NCBI GenBank assembly: GCA_046350095.1
Contig: JAXMBA010000002.1
Location: 1,860,001-1,924,000, forward strand
From: Urbifossiella sp046350095
GTDB lineage: Bacteria > Planctomycetota > Planctomycetia > Gemmatales > Gemmataceae
Reading direction: 5' to 3'
Length of the DNA: 64,000 nt
Shown: positions 17,707-25,487 of the stretch, piece by piece
How the letters are laid out: every line of letters begins with the position of its first letter
Position numbering within the stretch: the first letter of the stretch is position 1
Notes under the pieces: model-generated
Told to the model about the DNA's origin: nothing
What the model saw: only the letters and a program-made list of their open reading frames with translations
Database searches by the model: none
Position numbers and translations under genes: made by a program

Positions 17707-19539
17707 ATGACCGCCAACCTGTCCGCCCTTGTCCACCGGCTCGCCGGCGCGGACCCGAGTGACGCCGCCGACGCCGACCTACTCGCCCGGTTCGTCGCCG
17801 GCCGCGACGCCGCCGCGTTCGCCGAACTCGTCCGCCGGCACGGGCCGGCCGTGTTCGGCATCTGTCGGCGCGTCGTCGGCGATCACCACCTCGCGGAGGA
17901 CTCTTTCCAGGCAGTGTTCGTCGTCCTCGCCGCGAAGGCGCACGTCGTGCGCCCCGCGGCGACGCTCGGCGGCTGGCTGTACGGGGTCGCCTATCGCACC
18001 GCCCTGAGGGCCCGGACCATGCGCGACCGCCGCCGCCGGCGGGAACGGGCCGCCGCGAGGCCGGAAGCCGTTCCCGCGGCCCCGCCCGACGACCTCGCCG
18101 CCGTACTCGACGCCGAGATCGCCCGCCTGCCCGACGCCCAGCGGGCGGCGGTCGTGCTGTGCGAACTCGGCGGCCGGTCGCGGGCGGAGGCGGCGGCCGA
18201 ACTCGGGGTGAAAGAGGGGACGCTCTCCAGCCGGCTGGCGGCCGCCCGCAAGGCGCTCGCCGCCCGGCTGCGAACACGGGGATTGGCGCTCCCAGCGGCG
18301 CTCGCCCCGACAGTCCTGGCGGCGGTGCCGCCGGACCTGTCGGCGCGGGCGGCCGCCGTGGCGACGACCCCGCATCTCGTCCCGGCCGCCGTCGCGGCCC
18401 TGTCCCAGGGAGTGCTGCGCGTCATGTTCCTTCAGAAACTGCGGCTCGTCCCGCTGCTCGCCGGCGTGGTCGCGTCCGCGGCGCTGGCCGCCGGCCTGTT
18501 CGCGTCGCCGACCCCACAGTCGCAACCGCAACCCGCGGCACCGCCGCTCCGCGTCGCGGCCGACCCCCCGAAGGAGGCGCCGAAGGTGGTGACGGGGCCG
18601 AACCGATTGGTGGTGTGGCGGCAGGGCGAGCTGGTGGGACTCGACCCGGACGGGAAGATCGAGAAGGCGGTGTTCGACGGCCGAAAGACCTTGCTTCACC
18701 CACAAATGTTCGCGGTGTCGCCGGACGGGAAGCGGGCGGCGGTGGTGGAGGCGATGGGTGGCAAAGAGCCGGTGCCGCCGTCGCGGCTGTACGTCCGCCA
18801 GCTTGGGGGTGACGGGGCCGGGGCCGAGGTCAGGGAAATCGACGACGCCGCGACGGCCGTGTGGTCGGCCGACGGCACGCAGCTGGCCTACTGCTCGTTC
18901 GCCGACGCGAAGACGCCGAAGGAGATCAAGGCGACCACGACCGTGTACACGCTCCCGACGAAGGCGAAGGTCGCGGTGAAGTTGCCGGACAACCACATCC
19001 TCACCGACTGGTCCCGCGACGGGAAGTACTTCCTGACGATGGAGCTGGGCACGGAGCGGGAAACCCCTGTAGCCGGGCTGTGGGTGATGAACCGCGACGG
19101 CTCGCCGCACAAGAAGCTCGGCGGCGACCCGGCGATGGCGTTCGGCCGCTTCTCCCCGGACGGCAAGCGGGTGCTCGGGCTGGAGATGAGCGTGCCGCCC
19201 GCGGAGACGCCTAAGGAGCGGGCCGAGCGGCAGAAGCTCGGGGCGGCGCGGCCGCGCCCGCTCACGGTGCTGACGGTGTTCGTCATGGCCACGGCGAAGG
19301 GGACGCCGGTGAATGACGTACCGCTGAACGCCGACGTGCAGGGGTTCTGCTGGTCGCCCGACGGCCGGCGGGTCGCGTACGTGTGGCGCGAGACGCACCC
19401 GCCCGGCACCGACCCGATGACTGAAACGCTCAGTCACCTGACGGTGTGCGACCCCGACGGCGGCAACCAGCGGACAATCCTGACTGAAAAGGGGCCGCGG
19501 ACGACCGACATTACCCTCGGCGGGGTGGACTGGCGCTAG
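17707..19539 (+). CDS. ECF sigma factor fused to a membrane segment and a C-terminal beta-propeller
   Basis: A 610-aa protein. Residues 25-105 are sigma region 2, with DLLARFVAGRDAAAF, FVVLAAKAHVV and LGGWLYGVAYR. Region 4 follows at about 135-195, with LPDAQRAAVVLCEL and LGVKEGTLSSRLAAARK. A single hydrophobic segment at about 245-268 (LVPLLAGVVASAALAAGLF) then leads to about 340 residues with SPDGKR blades typical of TolB/WD40-like propellers. Planctomycetes are known to carry ECF factors with long C-terminal extensions including WD40-like ones. The layout suggests a membrane-tethered sigma factor whose external propeller senses something. It is divergent from the giant-protein operon and ends overlapping by 4 bp the convergent ArsC-like gene. 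Confidence 0.9.
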   Translation: MTANLSALVHRLAGADPSDAADADLLARFVAGRDAAAFAELVRRHGPAVFGICRRVVGDHHLAEDSFQAVFVVLAAKAHVVRPAATLGGWLYGVAYRTALRARTMRDRRRRRERAAARPEAVPAAPPDDLAAVLDAEIARLPDAQRAAVVLCELGGRSRAEAAAELGVKEGTLSSRLAAARKALAARLRTRGLALPAALAPTVLAAVPPDLSARAAAVATTPHLVPAAVAALSQGVLRVMFLQKLRLVPLLAGVVASAALAAGLFASPTPQSQPQPAAPPLRVAADPPKEAPKVVTGPNRLVVWRQGELVGLDPDGKIEKAVFDGRKTLLHPQMFAVSPDGKRAAVVEAMGGKEPVPPSRLYVRQLGGDGAGAEVREIDDAATAVWSADGTQLAYCSFADAKTPKEIKATTTVYTLPTKAKVAVKLPDNHILTDWSRDGKYFLTMELGTERETPVAGLWVMNRDGSPHKKLGGDPAMAFGRFSPDGKRVLGLEMSVPPAETPKERAERQKLGAARPRPLTVLTVFVMATAKGTPVNDVPLNADVQGFCWSPDGRRVAYVWRETHPPGTDPMTETLSHLTVCDPDGGNQRTILTEKGPRTTDITLGGVDWR

Positions 19540-19886
19540 CCCAGTACCTGCCGGTACGCCGCTTCGCTGTACCCGACCAGCAGCGTGGTGCCGACGCGGG
19601 CCGTCGGCGCCCGCAGGTTGCCGGTCGGCCCCATCAGCCGGGCCAGCAACTCCTCGTCGGTCGGCCGCTCCGTTTTCAGGTCGAACGTCTCCAGCTTCTT
19701 CCCCTTCGCCGCTACGAGCGTGCGGACGCCGTCGAGGAGGGCGAGCGCCTCGTTGGGGCCGAGGCGAACTTTCGAGGCGTCCACGGTTTCGCCCACCGCG
19801 ACGCCGGCCGGCCCGAGGAACCCCCGGGCATTCTGGCACGTCACTCAGGACCGGCGGTAGTACAACCAGTCGATGTCCCGCGGCAT
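19536..19886 (-). CDS. ArsC-family thioredoxin-fold protein, probable selenoprotein (in-frame UGA at residue 14)
   Basis: Read from ATG 19886, preceded by GGAGGG at a 4-base spacing, the frame gives MPRDIDWLYYRRS, then UGA (19847-19845), then VTCQNARGFLG and on to the stop at 19536: 116 residues counting the UGA. The UGA falls at the first position of a CxxC-type motif (U14-V-T-C17), where ArsC/Spx proteins have the redox Cys. A SECIS-like hairpin follows. Starting instead at GTG 19844 would remove the first strand and the redox motif. ArsC-family proteins are thioredoxin-fold reductases or regulators; I recall a family labelled ArsC family (seleno)protein in public annotation but could not check it. 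Substrate unknown; not necessarily arsenate. Confidence 0.85.
19811..19847 (-). promoter_or_regulatory. UGA codon and SECIS-like hairpin
   Basis: On the minus strand the UGA (19847-19845) is followed after 15 bases by GCCCG (19829-19825), a 9-base loop GGGGTTCCT (19824-19816), and CGGGC (19815-19811), a perfect 5-bp GC stem. Bacterial SECIS elements lie inside the reading frame just after the UGA, with the apical loop 16-37 nt downstream and a critical G/U pair of bases in it. Here the loop begins 20 nt after the UGA and contains GGUU. Binding of SelB is inferred, not shown. Confidence 0.7.
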
Positions 19887-19934
19887 GGTACCCTCCAAAA
19901 AGCCAGTCAAGGCAAAGGCGCGAAGCCGCCCAGA

Positions 19935-19940
19935 ATTATC
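19935..19940 (-). promoter_or_regulatory. putative -10 box (GATAAT) of the ArsC-family gene
   Basis: The minus strand reads GATGATAAT about 50 bases before the ATG at 19886. This would give a leader of about 40 nt containing the GGAGGG ribosome site. The same GATGATAAT string precedes the DUF1080 gene at 43845-43850. It supports ATG 19886 as the translation start. Confidence 0.5.
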
Positions 19941-19993
19941 ATCGGCTCCATCTTCTTGGTGGCTTTGCCCCTTCGCGTGAGATTCGACTTCAG

Positions 19994-21331
19994 CTACTCC
20001 GCCGCCAGCGACACGCACACCACTTCCTTGTCGTTCCGCACGAACGCACACCGCTCGGCGAAGGCCGGCGGCGCCCACGCCACCCGCCGGCCGAACGACG
20101 GCCCCGTCGGCGCCAGCACCTTCGCCCGGCTCACCTCCTCGTACCCGGCCGGCGACATCTTCGCCACCGCCAGTTCGCCCGTCTCCGAGAACAGGTAGAA
20201 CCGGTCGCCGTTCTTCACCACGTACGCCGTGCCGCTCGTCGCCTTGCCGTAGTCCTCCTCCTTCTCCTCGCCGATCACCGGCTTGAACGTACTCCACAAC
20301 CGCTTCCCGGTCGCCATCTCGACGGCCCGGAACTGCCCCGGCTGGTCGGCCCCGTAGATTACGCCGTTCTCGGCGAACGGCGTCATGTTCACCGGGTACA
20401 GCCCCTCCTTGACCCGCGGGCCGCCCTTGCCACGCCACACCTCTTTCACCGCGGGCTTCGTGGCGTCGAGCTTGAGCGTGACGGCGACGTTACCGATGCC
20501 GCCGACGTAGACCAGGTCGCCGTCCTGCCTCGGCGACATGATCGACATGCCGTACTCCGGCTGGAGCGGCACGTCCCAGTACTTGCTGCCGCTGGTCGGG
20601 TTCAGGCCGTAGAGCGCCTTCGGCGTCCAGACCACCAACTGGTCCGTGCCCCCGCCCTTCACCACCGCCGGCGTGTTGTACCCCTGGTCGGCCGCCGACA
20701 GCGTCTTCCATGCCTCCGCGCCGCTGTCCTTGTCGAACGCCACGACCGTACTCCCCTCGCCCCCGACGAGGCAGACGACGAGGTTCTGGTACACCAGAGG
20801 GTGCCCGGCGAAGCCCCAGACCGGAACCTTGGCCCCGTAGTCCTTCGGGAAGTTCTTCGCCCACAACTTCTTCCCGGAAGCGGCGTCCAGGCAGAGGAAG
20901 TCGCCCATCGCACCGAGTGCGTACACCTTGCCGCCGCTGACCGTCGGCACGCACCGCGGCCCGGCCGGGTACTGGATCGCGTACGTCACCGGCCACTCGT
21001 GCTTCCAGACCTCCGCGCCGGTCTTCGCGTCGAGGCAGAGCAGGCGCTCGGTGGTGGCAGTCTTGACAATCTCGAACGGGTCGGACGGGTCTTTGGCCCC
21101 TTCCTTCAGGACCTTGTCGGCGACGAACACCTTGCCGCCGGCGACGGCCGGCCCGGCGTACCCGCCACCGACGGGCGTTCGCCACAGCACCTTCGGCCCT
21201 CCCTTCGGGAACTCCTTCAGGACGCCGGGTTCGGCCCAGACGCCGTTGTGCGTCGGCCCAAGGTACTGCGGCCAGTCGGCGGCCAGGAGAGCGGGGAGCA
21301 GTGGGAGAAGGATCGCGGCGCGGCGGGTCAT
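19994..21331 (-). CDS. secreted PQQ-binding-like beta-propeller protein
   Basis: A 445-aa protein from ATG 21331. A signal peptide (RRAAILLPLLPALLA) is followed by DWPQYLGPTHNGVW, the usual start of planctomycete PQQ-type (BamB-like) propellers. Repeated blades contain Trp-dock strings such as LCLDAKTGAEVWK, LCLDAASGKKLWA and VEMATGKRLWS. It is probably periplasmic. The PQQ ligand is not demonstrated; many such proteins are structural propellers. It is followed 107 bp later on the same strand by the ArsC-family gene. Confidence 0.9.
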   Translation of the reverse strand: MTRRAAILLPLLPALLAADWPQYLGPTHNGVWAEPGVLKEFPKGGPKVLWRTPVGGGYAGPAVAGGKVFVADKVLKEGAKDPSDPFEIVKTATTERLLCLDAKTGAEVWKHEWPVTYAIQYPAGPRCVPTVSGGKVYALGAMGDFLCLDAASGKKLWAKNFPKDYGAKVPVWGFAGHPLVYQNLVVCLVGGEGSTVVAFDKDSGAEAWKTLSAADQGYNTPAVVKGGGTDQLVVWTPKALYGLNPTSGSKYWDVPLQPEYGMSIMSPRQDGDLVYVGGIGNVAVTLKLDATKPAVKEVWRGKGGPRVKEGLYPVNMTPFAENGVIYGADQPGQFRAVEMATGKRLWSTFKPVIGEEKEEDYGKATSGTAYVVKNGDRFYLFSETGELAVAKMSPAGYEEVSRAKVLAPTGPSFGRRVAWAPPAFAERCAFVRNDKEVVCVSLAAE

Positions 21332-21386
21332 ACGAGTCGGCTCCGAGCAGGTGGACCGGAGAGGATACCGGGCGCAACCCCGGCGT

Positions 21387-22637
21387 TTACGCGCCCCCGG
21401 GAGCGGGGATGCCCCGGGACGGGTATTGTTGCCACAGCTGGTCGAGCGTCGCCTGCGCGGCCTCAAGGGGCACCGCCCGGTAGCGGTCGCCGCTCTTCGA
21501 CACGATCCCCGCCCGCTCCAGCTTGGCCATCGCGTCGCCGATCTCGAAGTCCAGTTCCAGGTTCAGCCGGCGCTCCAGGTCGAGCTCGACGTAGTCGTCC
21601 AGTTCGGTGGCCGTCCACCCGCGCTCGTTCGCGTACCGCCACAGGTAGAAGTAACTTAGCAGCGTCTCCCGGCACTCCTGCTCCTCGGCCTCGTCCAGCA
21701 GCCGGTACATCACGCCGGCGTTGTTGTCGAGGTTTTGGTAGTACAGGCTCTGCGTTAGCTGAAGGGAGTACGTCTGCTTCGACACCTGGAAGCTGTACCA
21801 CGTCTTGTACCCGTACCCGAGCACCAGCGCGACCGGGGCGTACAGCGCCAGCAGGGCGGCGGTCGAGCCGGCGAACAGGGCCGCGGCCAGGCCGCCGAGG
21901 TTCGCCGCGCTCAGCTTCCACCCGACGTACCCGACGGTGCTGGACAGCGACCCGCCGAGCTTGACCCGCTCGAACCACGGCATCTTGACCCGCCCGCCGG
22001 GCAGCAGCATCTCGATGTCCATCTGCGGGATGTCCTTGAACAGCTTCAGGAAGACGCTGTCGGTATCCGCCTCCCTCCCGAGCCGCTTGTGCGGCCGCTG
22101 CTTGAAGATCACCGCGACGCGGTTGAACGTCGGGACGCGGACCTCCTCGAGCCGGAACCGGTTCCGCCAGTTCCGCTTGAACCGCTTGCTCATCCCCTTC
22201 CCGCGGACGAAGACCTCGACCTGGTCGAAGGCGTCCCACGGGATGTCCATGTCGATGCCCCAGGCGCTGGCCCCGGCCATCACGACCTCGAGTTCGGGCC
22301 GCGACAGGTGCGTGTAGTTGGCCCGGCCCATCAGGTGCGTAAACGTGCCGAACAGCTTCTTCTGGGCTGCGGCGGACGCCCCTGGGTCGAGTTTCTTCAG
22401 CGGCTTCGGGTCGCCGTCGGGGTCGAACGAGGCGTAGCTGTCCTCGAGCTGCCTCAACTCGGCGTGGTACAGGGCGTGGATGTGGAGCGTGACGGCGCGG
22501 GCGAAGCGGCGGAAGCGGGTCTGGTCGTCGGGGCTGAGTGGCTGCGTGCCAGCCGGGCCGGAATCAGTCGCGAGGTAGTCGATCAAGTCCGTGACGCGGA
22601 CGGGGATGTAGTGCTCGCGGTCGGTATACTCGGCCAC
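21387..22637 (-). CDS. DUF3754 (TMEM143-like) membrane protein
   Basis: A 416-aa protein from GTG 22637. N-terminal REHYIPVRVTDLIDYL and the central region FKRNWRNRFRLEEVRVPTFNRVAVIFKQ, LKLFKDIPQMDIEMLLPG match the DUF3754 pattern found in the eukaryotic mitochondrial protein TMEM143. A hydrophobic pair at about residues 250-285 (LGGLAAALFAGSTAALLALYAPVALVLGYG) follows. The C-terminal region has YYQNLDNNAGVMYRLLDEAEEQE and a winged-helix-like end. Function unknown in bacteria. It is 18 bp downstream of the 54-aa membrane peptide, likely one operon with that gene and the Uma2 gene. Confidence 0.85.
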   Translation of the reverse strand: MAEYTDREHYIPVRVTDLIDYLATDSGPAGTQPLSPDDQTRFRRFARAVTLHIHALYHAELRQLEDSYASFDPDGDPKPLKKLDPGASAAAQKKLFGTFTHLMGRANYTHLSRPELEVVMAGASAWGIDMDIPWDAFDQVEVFVRGKGMSKRFKRNWRNRFRLEEVRVPTFNRVAVIFKQRPHKRLGREADTDSVFLKLFKDIPQMDIEMLLPGGRVKMPWFERVKLGGSLSSTVGYVGWKLSAANLGGLAAALFAGSTAALLALYAPVALVLGYGYKTWYSFQVSKQTYSLQLTQSLYYQNLDNNAGVMYRLLDEAEEQECRETLLSYFYLWRYANERGWTATELDDYVELDLERRLNLELDFEIGDAMAKLERAGIVSKSGDRYRAVPLEAAQATLDQLWQQYPSRGIPAPGGA

Positions 22638-22655
22638 GGGATCACCTGGGGCGGG

Positions 22656-22820
22656 TCAGCGGATGAACACGAGCGCGACCGCGGCGGCGAGGATGACGGC
22701 GGCGGCGACGGTTACGACGAGGTTGAGCCCGCGGGGGACGTCGGACCGGCCGTTGTGCAAGCCGCCTTCGCGGTCGCGGGAACTTTGGTAGTCGTCGAAG
22801 TCGCTTTCGACATCGGCCAC
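22656..22820 (-). CDS. 54-aa single-pass membrane peptide
   Basis: Starts at GTG 22820 (VADVESDFDDYQ) and ends at TGA 22656. The first half is acidic and polar; the C-terminal half is one helix (LNLVVTVAAAVILAAAVALV) ending FIR. It fits the gap between the Uma2 gene (33 bp upstream) and the DUF3754 gene (18 bp downstream), all on one strand. Too short for a family call; the tight spacing and clean helix support a real gene that automatic callers may miss. Confidence 0.6.
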   Translation of the reverse strand: MADVESDFDDYQSSRDREGGLHNGRSDVPRGLNLVVTVAAAVILAAAVALVFIR

Positions 22821-22853
22821 GGCAGGCTCCTCGGGGCGGGCGGCTCTGCCCCG

Positions 22854-23483
22854 CTATTCGCCGCCCGCGGCCGGAGCTTGCGGCGGCTCGTCGGGGACGC
22901 GGAACAGGTCCGCAACCGCCACGGCGAACCCGGGCAGGATCGGTGTGGTTAGCGTGTCACTTTCCGAGAGCAGCGCGAGCCGACCGGCACCCTGATAGAC
23001 GTGGATGCTGGACGTGTCGGGGTTGAGGACCCAGACCTCCTTGACCCCGGCGCGGAGCCATTCCAGCCGCTTGTTGTCCACCTCGCGGACGGTGTCGTTC
23101 GGCGACACCACCTCGGCCACGACGTCGGGCACGGTTTCGCAGAACCCGTCCCGCTTGTACCGCGCGCGCGGCAGCGTCGCGAACGAGATGAACGCGGCGT
23201 CCGGCTTGCGGACACGATCCGGGTCAGTCGGGTCGGCGGCGAAACAGCGGAACCCGGTTTCAGGAGGGAACGCCCATCCGGCTCGGTGGTCGTCGCAGTG
23301 CCGATCGAGCCGACTGAAAACCTTGCCGCCGACCCGGGACGACTCGGTCCTCACGTTCAGCTCCTTCAGCTTTCCGCGGACCAGTTCGTACCCCTTCCCG
23401 GCGTCGCCCATGCGGAGCAGGTCGTCGGACGTCAGCGGCGGCGCGGGGGCGGTGGCGGGGCGGGGGGCGGCGGCGGTCGTCAT
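22854..23483 (-). CDS. Uma2-family (DUF820) putative restriction-endonuclease-fold protein
   Basis: A 209-aa protein from ATG 23483. The PD-(D/E)xK core of the Uma2 family is visible: KPDAAFIS, then VPDVVAEVVSPNDTVREVDNK, then RLEWLRAGVKEVWVLNPD. D, E and K are all present, so the active site appears intact. The family is expanded in cyanobacteria and Gemmataceae; its biological role is not established. It is probably the first gene of an operon with the membrane peptide and DUF3754 genes. Confidence 0.9.
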   Translation of the reverse strand: MTTAAAPRPATAPAPPLTSDDLLRMGDAGKGYELVRGKLKELNVRTESSRVGGKVFSRLDRHCDDHRAGWAFPPETGFRCFAADPTDPDRVRKPDAAFISFATLPRARYKRDGFCETVPDVVAEVVSPNDTVREVDNKRLEWLRAGVKEVWVLNPDTSSIHVYQGAGRLALLSESDTLTTPILPGFAVAVADLFRVPDEPPQAPAAGGE

Positions 23484-23533
23484 TAGTCGCACCTCACAGG
23501 CGGGCACCGGGAATCGTACCACCGGGGGCGTGG

Positions 23534-24865
23534 CTACTCAATCCGCCGGGTGATGGACATGCTCCGCACCACCCGCTCCAGGTCGGCCCGCAACTCCGCC
23601 GCCGACCCCAGTGGCAGCCGGGCCGCCACCGTGGCGCCGCCGTCGGTCTGCTTGAGCACCGCGTACTCCATCTTCGCCAGCTCGGTGCCGAACGCCACGT
23701 CCAGCGCGAACCGGTCCACCGTGATCGGCTCCGCCCGGATGCGCGCCGGCCGCGCCGCAACAGACACGCGGGCCTTCTCCTTCTCCAGGAACGCCGTCGT
23801 CTCGCGCAGGTAGTCGTCCACGGCCGGCGTTTTCGCCGCGGTCTCGACCGTCACCAGGATGCCGCCCCCGAGGCGGGAGTGGTCGAGCGTCACCTGCTTC
23901 CCCTGCACCGCCCCCACCCGCCAGCCGCGCGGGTAGAGGAACCGCACCCCGAGTCGCTGGTCGTCGTACAGCAGGAGCGTGTTCTCCGCGTCCGGCTTCA
24001 GAGTCAGCCCGCGGAGCGAGGCGTCGGACAGGTCGGGCGGCAGCGACGCGAGCGGCGTGCGGGTCAGGATGAAGGAGCCTTCGATGGCACCGGTCGTCTG
24101 CCCGGACGTGCCGTCGAGGAGTTCGTGGGTACCCTTCACCGACAGGTACGTCAGGAACTTGGCGTCCAGGTCGAAGAAGGCCGTGCCTTCGAGCTTCTGG
24201 CGGTTGGGGCCGTCCTCGTTCACGCCGCGAACGGTGCCGCTGATCCGCAGGCGGGCCAGTCGCTTGCCGTCGGTGGCGGCGACGCCCTGGAACTCGACCG
24301 TCAGGCCGCCGTCGTCCACCTTCTCCATGTCGGTGAGTTCGGCGACTGCGGCCGCCGACGCGGCCCACTTGTCGCCGGTCTTCACGGCGTTCGCCGGGAG
24401 TAGGCCCGGCACAGTCGCCGGAAGAAAGACGTCCGTGCGGACCACGTCGATCTCGCCCCAGCTGAGCGGGCCGTCGGGCGAGAACGGGGCGCGGCGGTCG
24501 TTGGCCCGGATCAGCACCATCCGCCGCACCGACGGGCGCACGGCCGCGTCCTGGGTGACGGTGCCGACCATGCGACGGAAGTCCACGTCGCGGTACGTGC
24601 GGACGGTTTTCTGGGCGTTCGCCTCGTCCGGCTCCAGGACGCGCTCGTCGTACACGACCTTGCTCGACCCGAGCACGGGCAGGAGTTGCGGCGCCTTGTC
24701 CTTGCCCTGGGGCACGGCCAACTTGCCCGACAGTTGCACCCGCACGTCCACCTTGTACGCGTGGTTCGGGCGGAACCCCTCTGACAGCACGACGACCTCC
24801 TGGGCGTCGGCACGTGTCGCCCAGCCGACACAGGTGACGGCGAGCAGGGTGCGAATGTGACGCAT
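23534..24865 (-). CDS. secreted hypothetical protein
   Basis: A 443-aa protein from ATG 24865, with a signal peptide (IRTLLAVTCVGWATRADA). The mature chain is beta-rich. A middle part (about 130-330) has LPANAVKTGDKWAAS and LRISGTVRGV, resembling lipoprotein-like carriers seen in many planctomycete secreted proteins. A C-terminal part has LGVRFLYPRGWRVG and TLDHSRLGGGILV, the pattern of PsbP/DUF1795-like domains. No catalytic residues recognised. A 34-bp palindrome lies 32 bp upstream of the start. Confidence 0.7.
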   Translation of the reverse strand: MRHIRTLLAVTCVGWATRADAQEVVVLSEGFRPNHAYKVDVRVQLSGKLAVPQGKDKAPQLLPVLGSSKVVYDERVLEPDEANAQKTVRTYRDVDFRRMVGTVTQDAAVRPSVRRMVLIRANDRRAPFSPDGPLSWGEIDVVRTDVFLPATVPGLLPANAVKTGDKWAASAAAVAELTDMEKVDDGGLTVEFQGVAATDGKRLARLRISGTVRGVNEDGPNRQKLEGTAFFDLDAKFLTYLSVKGTHELLDGTSGQTTGAIEGSFILTRTPLASLPPDLSDASLRGLTLKPDAENTLLLYDDQRLGVRFLYPRGWRVGAVQGKQVTLDHSRLGGGILVTVETAAKTPAVDDYLRETTAFLEKEKARVSVAARPARIRAEPITVDRFALDVAFGTELAKMEYAVLKQTDGGATVAARLPLGSAAELRADLERVVRSMSITRRIE

Positions 24866-25487
24866 GCTGATGAAAGGGTTACGGGGGAAAAGCGTTCCGC
24901 CGCTTGCGGCGGTGCACCGCCGCAAGCGGCGAGGCACCCGATTCTACCCCCTGTCCGGAATCCCTTCGCCGACGATGCCAGAAAGGCTTGCAGCAAAACT
25001 CACCACGAACCTGTAAATCCGACCAGTGTCGGGGTTAATTCACGGTGTTGATAAACGGTTTGGCAAAAAAATCGGGCTCGCCCAAAGCCACAAACCCCTT
25101 TTGAATCAGGAGATCGGGGCCGGTCGGCGGCGAATCGTGGTGTCTGACCGCGGCTTCGGCAACCGCTTTGCTACCACAGAAATCACACCTTCGAGACTGC
25201 ACCCCTGACAATGCGGACCGCCCAAGCCCTGACCGGGTCGAATTCCCGGCTGTTGATCGGACGAACCCACGAGCGATACGCCGAGAGAAGTCGTACCCCG
25301 GGCGTCCTGTCCTGAATATGCGGGACGCCCGGGCGAACCTCGAACGGGCCGGAGATATCTAATCGGGGCAGGCCGTGCAACCCCGAAAGGCCGGCGGCGT
25401 CGGAAAGGAAGGGGGCCGGAAACGGTATCCCCTGACACACCGGACACACCCGGTGCCGCGGAGCGGCCCGGGGCGGGAGGAACGGCG
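24866..25487 (+). other. 622-bp untranslated region upstream of the sigma factor gene
   Basis: No credible gene was found here. It is less GC-rich than its surroundings, especially 25010-25110. It holds the palindrome at 24898-24931 and a 17-base hairpin CCGGG/CCCGG with a 7-base loop at 25233-25249. An 11-bp hairpin pairs CCCGGGCGTCC (25297-25307) with 25323-25333. An AT-rich string, GATATCTAAT, lies near 25354. The end carries GGGAGGA, the ribosome site for GTG 25488. A long leader or several promoters for the downstream sigma factor is the likely explanation. Confidence 0.5.
24898..24931. repeat. 34-bp perfect palindrome, CCGCTTGCGGCGG type
   Basis: Arms of 17 bp meet at a TGCA centre with no loop. 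It lies just upstream of the 23534-24865 gene and in the long gap before the sigma factor. Its core CCGCTTGCGGCG is a one-base variant of CCGCTCGCGGCG found in the palindromes at 39352, 50804 and 35330. It could be a REP-like element or an operator. Confidence 0.75.

Noticed and set aside
19536..19844. A separate 102-aa gene starting at GTG 19844
   Set aside because: This start removes the first beta-strand and redox motif of the ArsC fold, has no ribosome site at the right distance, and ignores the upstream ATG with GGAGGG.
25233..25249. tRNA T-arm-like sequence (CCGGG-TCGAATT-CCCGG)
   Set aside because: The loop is not the canonical TTCRANY register, and no acceptor stem, D-arm or anticodon arm could be built around it.
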